A stretch of 64,000 nt of DNA from Methanoculleus horonobensis (GTDB lineage: Archaea; Halobacteriota; Methanomicrobia; Methanomicrobiales; Methanoculleaceae), in NCBI RefSeq assembly GCF_001602375.1, contig NZ_BCNY01000015.1, positions 310,001-374,000 on the forward strand. The letters run 5' to 3'. Both the position numbers and the translations under genes were made by a program. Position 1 is the first letter of the stretch. The number at the start of each line of letters is the position of its first letter. The notes beneath the pieces were generated by a model. That model searched no databases, had not been told where the DNA came from, and worked only from the letters and a program-made list of their open reading frames with translations. Of this stretch, positions 49,293 through 58,090 are shown piece by piece.

Positions 49293-50537
49293 ATGACACT
49301 GGTGCTGCTCGGATTCACCTTCTTCTCCGCCACGATGTGGGGCGGCGCGACCATCGGGGTTGCGTTCCCGTTCTGGCCCGATCTCGCTCTGGTCATCCTC
49401 CTCGGGAGCGCGATACTCGCGTTCTATGTCGCCGGCCTCGGGTACGTCGGCTTCAGGAGCGGCCTTTCCACCGTCCTCTCCGCGCGGTTCGCCTTCGGGG
49501 ACGCGGGGAGCCGATGGCCCGACATCCTCCTCGGGCTCACTCAGGTCGGATGGTATGCCTGGGGAACCGCGACGATCACGATCGTCCTTGCCCGCCTGCT
49601 GGACCTTGATCCGGGGTGGAAAGCGCCCCTGATGCTCGTCTTCGGGTTCGTCTTCTGCCTGACGGCGTATATCGGCTACCGCGGGATTGCAGCCCTCTCG
49701 TGGATCTCGGTTCCGGCGATGCTCCTCCTCATCGCCGCAAGCGCCTCGGTCGCCCTCAGGGACGCCGGGAGTGCGGCCGATCTCCTCCCGCCGGGCACCG
49801 TGGAGGCGCTTACGGTCGCCGAAGCGCTCACGATCGTCGTCGGCACCTTCGTCTCCGGCGGCACCCAGGTCGCGAACTGGACCCGCTTCTCCGGGTCGGC
49901 GCGCACCGCCGTCGGTTCTACGTTCCTCGCCTTCTTCTTCGGGAACGGACTGATGGTCGCCGTCGGGGCCTTCGGTGCCGCCGTCTACGGCCTCTCCGAC
50001 ATCGTCGAGGTTCTGGCGGTTCAGGGTCTTCTTTCCGCCGGCATCCTGATGCTCTTCTTGAACATCTGGACGACCCAGGACAACACCATCTACAACTTCT
50101 CGGTTGCCGGCTGCCACTTCTTCAGGACAGAACGCCGAAGGCTGGTCACCTTCGCCGGCGCCGCTGCAGGGACAGCCCTCGCGCTCCTCGGGATGTACAA
50201 CTGGTTGATCCCCTACATGACCCTCCTCGGAACGTTCATCCCTCCGCTCGGCGGGGTGATCATGGCCGACTTCTTCGTCCGCCACCGGGGACGCTACCCC
50301 GCACCCGGGGAGGAGGCCGTCCCCCGGTTCAACCTGCAGGGGATCGCGGCGTATGCTGTCGGCTCTCTCGCCGCCCTCCTGGTTCCGGGCATCCCCCCGG
50401 TGAACGGCATCGTCGCCGCGTTCCTCGCCTACGCCTGTCTCGTCCGGCTCCCGGCTCACATAAACCGCTCGAACCGGTCGCGGGAGACCCGGCAGATGGG
50501 GCAGGTCTCGGGCGGCTCGTTCCGGGCGCAGAGGTAA
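49293..50537 (+). CDS. NCS1-type cytosine/purine permease, N-terminus frameshifted
   Basis: A 414-residue (from ATG 49293) polytopic permease with about 11-12 helices: LLGFTFFSATMWGG, GLTQVGWYAWGTATITIV, TFVSGGTQVANWTRF, FLNIWTTQDNTIYNFSVAG, PPLGGVIMADFFV. These fit CodB-like NCS1 cytosine or purine permeases. The frame upstream of 49293 reads EDYPLSAVPDEARRGFWP, the family's normal start, but no initiator lies in that frame. ATG 49226 (MEQHG) joins it perfectly if one G near 49238-49241 were absent. The gene therefore carries a +1 frameshift at its fifth codon, or a sequencing error. Its 3' end overlaps the FTR gene by 82 bases. Confidence 0.75.
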   Translation: MTLVLLGFTFFSATMWGGATIGVAFPFWPDLALVILLGSAILAFYVAGLGYVGFRSGLSTVLSARFAFGDAGSRWPDILLGLTQVGWYAWGTATITIVLARLLDLDPGWKAPLMLVFGFVFCLTAYIGYRGIAALSWISVPAMLLLIAASASVALRDAGSAADLLPPGTVEALTVAEALTIVVGTFVSGGTQVANWTRFSGSARTAVGSTFLAFFFGNGLMVAVGAFGAAVYGLSDIVEVLAVQGLLSAGILMLFLNIWTTQDNTIYNFSVAGCHFFRTERRRLVTFAGAAAGTALALLGMYNWLIPYMTLLGTFIPPLGGVIMADFFVRHRGRYPAPGEEAVPRFNLQGIAAYAVGSLAALLVPGIPPVNGIVAAFLAYACLVRLPAHINRSNRSRETRQMGQVSGGSFRAQR

Positions 50538-50968
50538 CCGCAGACCCGGCACCGCCAGACCGGATAGTTCAGGGCTCCCGGTGCGCGGCCCACCACGGCG
50601 CGCTCCTCTTTCTGCCGCTTGCGCTCCGCCGGGGGCGGCCGCCGTTCCGGAACGGGGGCAGCAGCACGCTTCCCGCTCTCCACGTCGGCGGTGACGTAGA
50701 GGGCGCAGTAGCAGGCCCCGTAATCGGCGAGGTCGGGGTCGCGGTAGTCGCAGGGGCAGATGATGTCAAGGTCGTCGTCCCGGTTCCCCGTGGCGAGCCT
50801 GCAGGGGCAGGAGATGTAGCCGTAACGCTCCCGGTTCGCGAGCAGCCCTCTGACGAGATCGCAGGTGAACTCCCGGTCGGGATTCGTGTGGTACCCGCCG
50901 GCCTCCGCCTCGGCTTCGAGGTCGCGCATGAGCCGGTTCACCTCCCCGTCGTTCACCGCATCAGGCAC
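50456..50968 (-). CDS. Ferredoxin-thioredoxin reductase catalytic subunit fused to rubredoxin
   Basis: A 170-residue redox protein. Residues about 10-92 carry the FTR catalytic cysteines: CDLVRGLLANRERYGY, CPCRLATGNRDDDLDIICPC, YGACYCALYV. After a basic linker, a rubredoxin domain follows (WRCRVCGYLCARNEPPETCP). FTR normally passes electrons from ferredoxin to thioredoxin-like proteins. The fused rubredoxin may be the electron donor or an oxygen-protection element. It overlaps the upstream glutaredoxin gene by 8 bases, a tight functional pair. Confidence 0.88.
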   Translation of the reverse strand: MPDAVNDGEVNRLMRDLEAEAEAGGYHTNPDREFTCDLVRGLLANRERYGYISCPCRLATGNRDDDLDIICPCDYRDPDLADYGACYCALYVTADVESGKRAAAPVPERRPPPAERKRQKEERAVVGRAPGALNYPVWRCRVCGYLCARNEPPETCPICRVSRDRFERFM

Positions 50969-51245
50969 CGACCGCCTCCCGGATCTCGTCTTCCCGGAAC
51001 CCCACGATCACCTTCTCCTCACCGATGACGACCGTCGGAAACGAGAGGCTGGGGTTCCAGCGTTCGACCTCCCTGACCACGCGGTCGCGCTCCTCCCCCG
51101 CGAGCAGGTCTACGTAGACGTACGAGAACCCAACGCCGAGGTCGGTGAGAAGTTCCTTTGTGCGGGCACACCAGCCGCAGGTGCTCAGGGCATAGAGCAT
51201 TACCCTGCCGCGGTCGACTCCAGGCACGTGCTGCACCTCTACCAA
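50961..51245 (-). CDS. Glutaredoxin-like protein paired with FTR, TTG start
   Basis: A 94-residue glutaredoxin/thioredoxin-fold protein with active site CGWC in YALSTCGWCARTKELL, a cis-Pro region SFPTVVIGEEK and GFREDEIREAV. TTG 51245 is chosen: GGAGG at 51253-51257 precedes it by 7 bases, and the resulting VEVQHVPGVDRGRV start matches related methanogen proteins as I recall them. ATG 51200 would cut into the first strand. It is the upstream partner of the FTR-rubredoxin gene and the likely substrate of its reducing activity. Confidence 0.85.
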   Translation of the reverse strand: MVEVQHVPGVDRGRVMLYALSTCGWCARTKELLTDLGVGFSYVYVDLLAGEERDRVVREVERWNPSLSFPTVVIGEEKVIVGFREDEIREAVGA

Positions 51246-51312
51246 CAACCTCCCTCCGTCGCACCCTGCTACGGGGGCCGAGGGTAAGTATCTTGCCCCG
51301 GGAGAGGGAGGG

Positions 51313-52956
51313 TCAGGAGGAAGCGGGCTTGAAGAGCAGGAAGAGGCCGGCACCATCCCCGGAGACCGCAAGCGCCGCTCCTGAGAGTCCGAACTTCCGC
51401 CGGTAGAACCGGATTCTCCGGGGGGAGAGGGGAACGGACGCCTCGATCAGGAGCCCGGCGGTATCCTCCTCCCGCCGGAGAACGAGCCGGATCTCGCGGG
51501 CGCCGGCGGCCGCCATACCCTCGAGGACACCGACGACCTCGTCGCTGAACCGTTCCCGGTCGACCAGCACCGGCGGGAAAGATCCTACGGCATCTAAAAC
51601 GAGCTCGACGTCCTCCAGGAGCGGGAGGTAGGCGAGACGGGAGACGAGTTCCGCCCGGTATGCCACCGGATCGTCCGCCGCTTCGATGAACGCCTCGTCC
51701 GAGAACGGGGGTGTCGAGACCGCGGCGGCGATCTCGCGAAGCATCGACGGGGGATCCACGGAGGAGAGGCAGCCGGCGTCCCGGTACCCGAAGACCGTGT
51801 TCATGAAATCGGTGAGCAGACGATCAGCCCGGCGGAGGAGCGCTGCATCGACGACGTGGTTCAGCCGGTCGCCTGCAAAGTGGGTCTCGATCCGCTGGAT
51901 CGCCTGAACCGCTTTGAGAACGAGCTGGACCTTGAGCCTCTTTCCCGCGTTGAACTCGTCGGCAAACTGTGAAAAGTCCGCAAGGACACCGTCAATCTGG
52001 TCGGACTCCAGAAGTTCCTGGTAGCGCCGGGCCTCTTCATCCTCACCGAGTTCTTCGAGGCGGTAGGCGAGGGCGTAAAGCCGCCCTGAAACCGCTGCAA
52101 AGATCCGGTTGACCTCCTGGAGCAGGTCGACGGCGTGCTCCAGCGAGTCATCGAGCCGTCCTCGGTCGAAGGGGCCTATGCTGGCGAGCTCCGCAGCATC
52201 CCTCTCGAGCCGGTCGAGGAGCCCCGGCATCGCCGTAGCCGCGACACACCTGCCGTGGCCCGGGCAGCAGAGGCTGACGGGCTCGTTGGCGAAGATCCAC
52301 CTGACCCTCCCTACGGTCTCGAGCAGCGCCGGCTGATCCCACCCCGAAAGCCCGGCAACTCCGGGGCTCGCGGAGAAGAGGAGGTCGCCGATGAAGAGGT
52401 ATTCGCCGAGTCGAATACAGATACTATCGGGTGAATGCCCCGGTGTATGATAGACCGTAAGAGTATCGCCGGAACGGAGCGGTATCTGTTGCCGGTGGAG
52501 GAGAGCGGCGCCGTCTATCTCCAGGGTTTCGTGGTCGCCGATAGCGAGCAGAGGGAGAGCGACCGGGAGCGGCTCGATCTCCCTCCCCATCAGTTCCGCA
52601 ACAGTCCGGACGGTGTCGCCGGATTCAAGCACCTGCGCGCCCGTCTCCTCTGCGGCAATGCTGAGATCCGGGAGGGCCCGGAACCGGGGGTTCCGGATGG
52701 CCTGGAAACAGTGGTCGGCGTGGCAATGGGTGAGGAAGAGGAGAATCGGGCGAGGTGCCTCCAAAAGAAGGTCGCCCACCAGTTCGAGGATCCGCTCCAT
52801 CTGTCCGGCGTCCGCCCCCGTATCGATGAGCAGGATCTCGCCGGGTGTCCGGATGAGATAGGCGTTCGAACAGGTGACGTCCGGTTTCCGGATGAAGGGG
52901 TAGATCTCGGCACCGGCTGTACCCGGCACCGGTTGCCATTGTTGATCCTGGAGCAT
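51313..52956 (-). CDS. Metallo-beta-lactamase protein fused to a degenerate histidine-kinase-like region
   Basis: A 547-residue protein. The first 230 residues are an MBL-fold hydrolase with THCHADH, HTPGHSPDS, GDLLF and CCPGHG metal ligands. Then follow helical segments (LERDAAELASIGPFDRGRLD, LEHAVDLLQEVNRIFAAV, LEELGEDEEARRYQELLES) and a last 180 residues that look like a dimerisation helix pair and a GHKL-type ATPase remnant (LVDRERFSDEVVGVLEGMAA, RKFGLSGAALAVSG, GAGLFLLFKP) in which the usual catalytic Asn is not visible. It is a fusion of unknown function: a sensor or signalling hydrolase is an inference. ATG 52956 is chosen over the longer frame. Confidence 0.72.
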   Translation of the reverse strand: MLQDQQWQPVPGTAGAEIYPFIRKPDVTCSNAYLIRTPGEILLIDTGADAGQMERILELVGDLLLEAPRPILLFLTHCHADHCFQAIRNPRFRALPDLSIAAEETGAQVLESGDTVRTVAELMGREIEPLPVALPLLAIGDHETLEIDGAALLHRQQIPLRSGDTLTVYHTPGHSPDSICIRLGEYLFIGDLLFSASPGVAGLSGWDQPALLETVGRVRWIFANEPVSLCCPGHGRCVAATAMPGLLDRLERDAAELASIGPFDRGRLDDSLEHAVDLLQEVNRIFAAVSGRLYALAYRLEELGEDEEARRYQELLESDQIDGVLADFSQFADEFNAGKRLKVQLVLKAVQAIQRIETHFAGDRLNHVVDAALLRRADRLLTDFMNTVFGYRDAGCLSSVDPPSMLREIAAAVSTPPFSDEAFIEAADDPVAYRAELVSRLAYLPLLEDVELVLDAVGSFPPVLVDRERFSDEVVGVLEGMAAAGAREIRLVLRREEDTAGLLIEASVPLSPRRIRFYRRKFGLSGAALAVSGDGAGLFLLFKPASS

Positions 52957-53109
52957 GTCTGTACCTGCAAGGATAATTGACCAGTGTTGCACTGCAGGAG
53001 AGAAAAAACAGGCTGGTTTTTCTCCAAAAGGGATCATCCGGTCGGACGGCCGGGCGCGGGTAAGTTCTTATCCCCCCGTGCAGGATGGAGAGATGAGGTG
53101 AAACGAGGC

Positions 53110-53649
53110 ATGAATCTCAGAAGATTTGCCGGAATCGCAGCCGCACTCGTTCTCGCGGCATGTATCTGCGGCACTGCCGCCGCACAGCAGACGGGCATCG
53201 ACGAGATAGGGACCATCGCCGCCAACGAGACGGTCACCATCGGCGGGACGACGAACCTCGCCCCCGGCAACCGCCTGCTTGTGGAGGTGACGCCGGTCGG
53301 GTTCGGGCCGGGGAACGCCTCAGTGCAGGGAGGGACGTCGGGGACGGCCGTCGTAGAAGCGGGGAACGATACCGCGAACACCTGGTCGTTCGAGGTCGAT
53401 ACGACCGGGTTCGAGCCCGGGGAGTACACCGTGACCGTGGACTGGGTCGAGGGCGGCGCCACCGCAAGCACCACCTTCACCGTCGTCGAGGCGGGGGCGG
53501 CGACCCCGACGCCGACGGGAACCCCGGCCGCCACCACGCCGCCGCCGACGACGACGGCAAGCCCCACGCCGACCGCGGCAGGATCCGTTCTCCCGGCGGC
53601 GACGGCCCTCGCAGCGGGGCTGGTCGGCTACCTGGTGCGGCGGCGGTAG
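53110..53649 (+). CDS. Secreted protein with one S-layer-type domain and Thr/Pro linker
   Basis: A 179-residue exported protein: signal peptide (GIAAALVLAACICGTAAAQ), one beta-sandwich domain (ETVTIGGTTNLAPGNRLLVE to WSFEVDTTGFEPGEYTVTVDW), a TPTPTGTP-rich linker and a C-terminal helix ending RRR. The domain closely matches part of the S-layer-type protein at 32834 (SLAAGNLLSVEVIP, WSFEVNATGFRPGQYVVTV), so it is a single-domain relative. ATG 53110 follows GAGGTGA. It is probably anchored at the outer face of the membrane. Confidence 0.75.
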   Translation: MNLRRFAGIAAALVLAACICGTAAAQQTGIDEIGTIAANETVTIGGTTNLAPGNRLLVEVTPVGFGPGNASVQGGTSGTAVVEAGNDTANTWSFEVDTTGFEPGEYTVTVDWVEGGATASTTFTVVEAGAATPTPTGTPAATTPPPTTTASPTPTAAGSVLPAATALAAGLVGYLVRRR

Positions 53650-53662
53650 GGGAGGATACACC

Positions 53663-55018
53663 TCACCGCCGGTCGACGATCCGCTTCGGCCGGCCGGGCG
53701 CCCGGTGGAGCTCGAGCCCGCCCGGCGGCGTGACGCTGCAGAGGATCTGCAGCGATCCGTCCTCGTATGCCCCCGAAAGGGCCGGAACCGACCGCAAAAG
53801 GGCAGCGATGAAAGTCTCCTCAACCGCCGCCGGATCAACGCGGGCGGGATCGAGACACTCCATGCTCACCCGGAGGACGGTCTCCCCCGCCTCGTCGCCA
53901 CCGTAGACGAACGCCTCGTACTCCCCGTTCAGGTAGGCCATGTTCTCGGGCGCAAAGACCGCCGCCTCCACGTCCACGCGGTTGAGCGCGATATCCCCGA
54001 TCCGGATCGTCTCCGCCTCCCGCCGGGGGGAGGCGATCCGCATGTGCGTCCGGCCGCACCCGCACCGCTCCCGGGAGACGACCGAGCAGGTATCCTCCGT
54101 ATCGTAGTTGATGAGGAGCGTCCCCGCCCTCTTTCCCGGCGCAAGGAGCGTCGTATAGACCAGCCGCCCGGTTTCGCCGTCATGGACGAACCGGTTCATC
54201 CCGGGGTCGTAGAGGTCGAAGTGAACCAGATCCTCGGGGACGTGCAGCCCTGCCTGGCGGATGCACTCGCCGCACATCGTCCCCTCGGTGCTCCCGTAGG
54301 AGTTGTAGACCGGGCATCCCCAGACCTCCTCCAGGTAGCGCCTCGACTCCGGGGCGAAACTCTCGCCCCCGACGACGAGGCGTTTCACGCCCGCGTCCTG
54401 TGGCGGGTGCCCTTCCGCCTCCATCCTGCGGGCGAGCCGCAGAAACTTGAAGACGCTCCCGATCAACGCCGTCGGGCGGTACTGTTCCATCACCCTGACC
54501 GGGAAGGTGCACTTCCCCTCCGGGACGATCGCCATCCCGATGTCCCGGGCGGCGAGGGTCATGGTGTTCGCGCCGACGTTCATCCCGTAGGAGGCGCAGA
54601 CCACCACCCGGTCGCCGGCCTCGAACCCCTGCGATATGAAGAGCCGGGCGTACTTCTCCGCATACCGCTCCCAGTCCTCCCAGGTGAGGAAGAAACTCTT
54701 CGGGATACCGCTCGTCCCTGAGGTCTCGTTGACTGTGAAGACCGCCTCCCAGGGGACGCTCTTGAAGCAGAACTCCTCTTCGTGCGGGGGCTGGTACCGC
54801 CGGATCGTCGCCCCGGAGATGATGGGGAGGTCACGGAGATCCTCGTGCTCCCGGATAGCCTCCGGGCGGATGTTGTGCCGCTCGAACCACCGGCGGTAGA
54901 AGGGCGAGTGCTCCCTCGCATACCGGATGGTCAGGCGGATCCGCTCGTCGATCAGCGTATCGAGATCCGATCGCGCAAGCGTCTCCACCGCCGGGTCATG
55001 ATATCGGTTGCCTGTCAT
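53663..55018 (-). CDS. Coenzyme F390 synthetase (PaaK-like adenylate-forming enzyme)
   Basis: A 451-residue adenylating enzyme. Core motifs are TVNETSGTSGIPKSFFL (AMP-binding P-loop), YNSYGSTEGTMCGECI and a C-terminal domain with YLNGEYEAFVYG. The EFCFKSVPWEAVF, MTLAARDIGMAIVPEGKCTF and GAGTLLINYDTEDTC-type regions match what I know of F390 synthetase (FtsA), which adenylylates the redox cofactor F420 to F390 under oxygen stress. It is a hallmark of methanogens. It starts at ATG 55018 and stands between an S-layer-like gene and an anion permease. Confidence 0.85.
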   Translation of the reverse strand: MTGNRYHDPAVETLARSDLDTLIDERIRLTIRYAREHSPFYRRWFERHNIRPEAIREHEDLRDLPIISGATIRRYQPPHEEEFCFKSVPWEAVFTVNETSGTSGIPKSFFLTWEDWERYAEKYARLFISQGFEAGDRVVVCASYGMNVGANTMTLAARDIGMAIVPEGKCTFPVRVMEQYRPTALIGSVFKFLRLARRMEAEGHPPQDAGVKRLVVGGESFAPESRRYLEEVWGCPVYNSYGSTEGTMCGECIRQAGLHVPEDLVHFDLYDPGMNRFVHDGETGRLVYTTLLAPGKRAGTLLINYDTEDTCSVVSRERCGCGRTHMRIASPRREAETIRIGDIALNRVDVEAAVFAPENMAYLNGEYEAFVYGGDEAGETVLRVSMECLDPARVDPAAVEETFIAALLRSVPALSGAYEDGSLQILCSVTPPGGLELHRAPGRPKRIVDRR

Positions 55019-55060
55019 CCGGCCGGGATAGGCGCAGGGGATAAAATAGGTGCCGGGGGA

Positions 55061-56569
55061 TCAGAGCGCCCAGGCGGGAATCTCCAGGGGAACCCCGAGC
55101 GCCCAGAGGACGATCGTGTAGAGGCAGATCATCCAGAGCGCCACGCCGATGAGGTCGAGCGCCCAACCGGACCGGAGCAGATCTCTTGCGGTGATGTAGC
55201 CGCTCCCGTAGGCGACGGCGTTCGGCGGGGTGGCGACCGGGAGCATGAACGCCATCGAGGCGCAGACCGCGGCGGTCATCATCAGGACGATCGGGTTCAA
55301 GCCCATGCTGACGGCAGTGACCGCCATGATCGGCATCAGGACGGCGGCCATGGCCGTGTTCGAGGCGATCTCCGAGGCAAACGAGACCCCCAGCGCCACG
55401 ATGAGGATCAGGAGGATGACCGGGAGCCCGTGGATGAGCGTGAGCGACTCGACGATCGCCGCGGCGAGTCCGCTCGCGAGGAACCCGTTCGAGAGGGCGA
55501 TACCGCCGCCGAAGAGGAGGAGGATCCCCCAGGGGATCTTCACCGCCCACTCCCACTCCATCGTAAAGATGCCCTTCTTCGCGTCGACCGGAAGGACGAA
55601 GAGGAGGAGAGCACCAAAGATCGCGATGGTGGAGTCCTTGATCCCGGGGAAGATCATATCGAGGCCGGGGATGACGAACCCGCCGATCTCCTTCGTCTGC
55701 TCGAAGACCCAGGCGAGGGCGGTCAGGGTAAAGACGATCAGCGTCCACCGCTCCCCGGTGGAGATCGAACCGAGTTTCTCGAGCTCCTCGCGGATGATCT
55801 CCCGGGCGCTTGGGAGGCTCGATCCCATCTGCCGGTAGGGAACCTCGATCAGCCAGAGCCAGGCAAGGATGAGGAATACGGCGGCGAACGGGACGCCGAA
55901 CTTCATCCAGGTGAAGAAATCGATGGTGGGCGCGTCGGGAAAGATCGTCGCGAGCTGGGAGATGAAGATCCCGTTCGGGGGCGTGCCGATGATCGTGGCG
56001 ATCCCCCCGATGCTCGCGGCGTAGGGGATGGAGAGGAGGAGGCACCGGGCGAGAGCCTGCTCTTTCCTGTCGAGATTCTCAAGGGCTTTGTCGGTCCCGG
56101 GAATGATCGTCAGGATGATCGCGACCGCGATCGGGATCATCATCATCGCTGTTGCAGTGTTTGAGATCCACATCGAGAGGAACGTGGTAGCGACCATGAA
56201 CCCGAGCACCAGGCGCCTCGGGCTCGTCCCCACGAGACGTATGATATGCAACGCGATCCGCCGGTGCAGGCCCCACCGCTGCATCGACATGGCGATGATG
56301 AACCCCCCGAGGAAGAGGAAGATCACCTCGTTGCCGTATGATTCCGCCACCTTCACCGGCGAGAGAACCCCGAGCACCGGGAAGAGGACCAGCGGAAGCA
56401 GGGCGGTCGCCTCGAGGGGGATGACGCCCGTGACCCAGAGGAGAACCATCAGGATGGTCACTGCCGCGACGGCTTTGGCCTCGGGCGCGAGGACGGTGGG
56501 ATCGACGGGAATCGCCAGAACCACGAAGAAGACGAGGATTGATGCGATGATGAAGGCGACCCTGCTCAT
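55061..56569 (-). CDS. SLC13/DASS-family anion permease
   Basis: A 502-residue polytopic protein of the divalent anion:sodium symporter family. Signature segments: TGVIPLEATALLPLVLFPVL, FLGGFIIAMSMQRWGLHRR, MWISNTATAMMMIPIAVAI, SIGGIATIIGTPPNGIF and the matching second half FASEIASNTAMAAVLMPIMA, CASMAFMLPVATPPNAVAYG. The two SNT/(S/P)TPPN motifs bind sodium and substrate. Substrates in the family are C4 dicarboxylates, sulfate or phosphate; TPPN alone does not decide. It precedes the F390 synthetase gene on the same strand. Confidence 0.9.
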   Translation of the reverse strand: MSRVAFIIASILVFFVVLAIPVDPTVLAPEAKAVAAVTILMVLLWVTGVIPLEATALLPLVLFPVLGVLSPVKVAESYGNEVIFLFLGGFIIAMSMQRWGLHRRIALHIIRLVGTSPRRLVLGFMVATTFLSMWISNTATAMMMIPIAVAIILTIIPGTDKALENLDRKEQALARCLLLSIPYAASIGGIATIIGTPPNGIFISQLATIFPDAPTIDFFTWMKFGVPFAAVFLILAWLWLIEVPYRQMGSSLPSAREIIREELEKLGSISTGERWTLIVFTLTALAWVFEQTKEIGGFVIPGLDMIFPGIKDSTIAIFGALLLFVLPVDAKKGIFTMEWEWAVKIPWGILLLFGGGIALSNGFLASGLAAAIVESLTLIHGLPVILLILIVALGVSFASEIASNTAMAAVLMPIMAVTAVSMGLNPIVLMMTAAVCASMAFMLPVATPPNAVAYGSGYITARDLLRSGWALDLIGVALWMICLYTIVLWALGVPLEIPAWAL

Positions 56570-56772
56570 TATCAGAAATTGGAGAAGAAATTATTTAAGT
56601 GTAAGGAATCGAATTCCAGCACATTTAAAAGATTATAACAGAATTAGAGCATATTAAACACAGCTTTGCCGTTACAGGGCGATCGGAGTGCAGCCGGAAC
56701 CGGTTCCGACGGGGATGAGTCGTCGCGCCACCGTACCAACCTATATCAGCAGAATCAGCCATACGGAATACC

Positions 56773-57774
56773 ATGACACCAGAGTGGATCCGCAGGCGAG
56801 GCCCCGTCATCCTCCTCGCCGTCTGCATCATCGCCCTCTGTGTGGGGCAGGCCGGAGCCCGCGGGCCGACTGTCCGCGACATCCAGCCTCACGATGCGAT
56901 CTTCGTCTACGAAGAGGGGCTCGACCTCTCGCAACTCCGTAACGCGACCACGAATAACCCCGTCACGGAGCTGCGGCGATATCAGGACGACAGACCCGAC
57001 CGGGGAGTCGAGAGAAGCATCCCGGTCGCCGACGACACGAACTTCGAGGTGCAGGAGTTCCAGGTGCGGGAAGACTACGGAACCTACTACGCCTTCAACC
57101 CCACGGACGGGGCGACGGGCGAGGTCATGATCCGCGAACCGATGCTCTTCCTCGACGTGGTGCTCGCGAACCCCTACCACAACGAGCCGCTGGAAGGGCT
57201 GACCGTCTCCCCGAACACCCGGATAGCGTTCAGGGTCTCCGCTCCCGACGTCGGGGCGTATTACCAGGCGAACGGGGTCTACCCGGCGACGATCGATATC
57301 CTGCTCACCACGCCGGGCGGTGCGGAGACGACGAGGATCGGCGGGGTCAACCTGGCCGGGCTGAACGTCAGTTCCACCCGGTTCTACACCGACGACTCCG
57401 GCAGACCCGGCGCGGTTCGGCTTGGGGATATCGGCGAACCGGGAACCTACTCCGTCAGAGCGGTATGGAGGATGCCGGCCGGGTTTGACGGCAGTGCTCC
57501 CGACTCCAAACCGGTGACGTTCACGGTAGCAAACCGCGTCGGGGTGGATACGACGCCGACGCCCACCGCAACCGTGACGGCCACGCCGACGGCAACTCCG
57601 GCGCCGACCACCGCACCCCCGACGACCGTGCCCACGACCGAACCGACAATGACGCCGACACCCACCGCGACGGCGGAACCGGCAACCCCGACACCGACCG
57701 CAGCGCCGCTCCCGGCCGCCCTGGCCGTAGCGGCGGTCGGGTTCGCCCTGGCGCTCGCCGGCAGGCGGCGGTAA
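56773..57774 (+). CDS. DUF3821-type S-layer-like protein with TP-rich stalk
   Basis: A 333-residue exported protein: signal (VILLAVCIIALCVGQAGA), a DUF3821-like domain (GPTVRDIQPHDAIFVYEEGL to AFRVSAP, ARFYTDDSGRPGAVRLGDI) and a long Thr/Pro/Ala stalk (TPTPTATVTATPTATPAPT) before a C-terminal helix ending GRRR. The architecture is that of surface proteins anchored by the C-terminus. It is probably O-glycosylated on the stalk. AT-rich sequence 56570-56760 upstream holds its promoter (ATTATTTAAGT, near 56592). Confidence 0.78.
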   Translation: MTPEWIRRRGPVILLAVCIIALCVGQAGARGPTVRDIQPHDAIFVYEEGLDLSQLRNATTNNPVTELRRYQDDRPDRGVERSIPVADDTNFEVQEFQVREDYGTYYAFNPTDGATGEVMIREPMLFLDVVLANPYHNEPLEGLTVSPNTRIAFRVSAPDVGAYYQANGVYPATIDILLTTPGGAETTRIGGVNLAGLNVSSTRFYTDDSGRPGAVRLGDIGEPGTYSVRAVWRMPAGFDGSAPDSKPVTFTVANRVGVDTTPTPTATVTATPTATPAPTTAPPTTVPTTEPTMTPTPTATAEPATPTPTAAPLPAALAVAAVGFALALAGRRR

Positions 57775-57778
57775 AAGA

Positions 57779-58090
57779 TCAGCAGAACCGGCAGCCGCAG
57801 CCGCCGGCCGCGTCCCTGATGCGGCGGAGGGCGGCCGCCGCCCATCTTGCGACGCCCGGATCGGTATCCTCGAGCGCCTCCATGAGCGCCGGAGCCGCTT
57901 CGGCATCTCCGATCATCCCGAGGGTGTAGGCCGCCCACATCCGGAGGCGGGGCTCGGGATCGTCGAGCGCGGAAAGAAGCGGCGGAAGGGCGTCCCGCCC
58001 GAGGGTGGCGAGCTCCGCCGCAGCCGTCATCCGGTCGGCAGTCTCTCCGTCGCGGAGAGTCCGGATCAGCGCCCCGGCACCCGCCGTCAC
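57779..58090 (-). CDS. HEAT-repeat protein with C-terminal cysteines
   Basis: A 103-residue alpha-solenoid with two or three HEAT-like repeats (LGRDALPPLLSALDDPEPRL, RMWAAYTLGMIGDAEAAPAL, MEALEDTDPGVARWAAAALRRI) and a CGCRFC end. It overlaps the STAS gene by 4 bases (ATGA). Short HEAT proteins of this kind act as scaffolds or regulators. The CGCxxC end might bind a metal. It converges with the S-layer-like gene. Confidence 0.78.
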   Translation of the reverse strand: MTAGAGALIRTLRDGETADRMTAAAELATLGRDALPPLLSALDDPEPRLRMWAAYTLGMIGDAEAAPALMEALEDTDPGVARWAAAALRRIRDAAGGCGCRFC

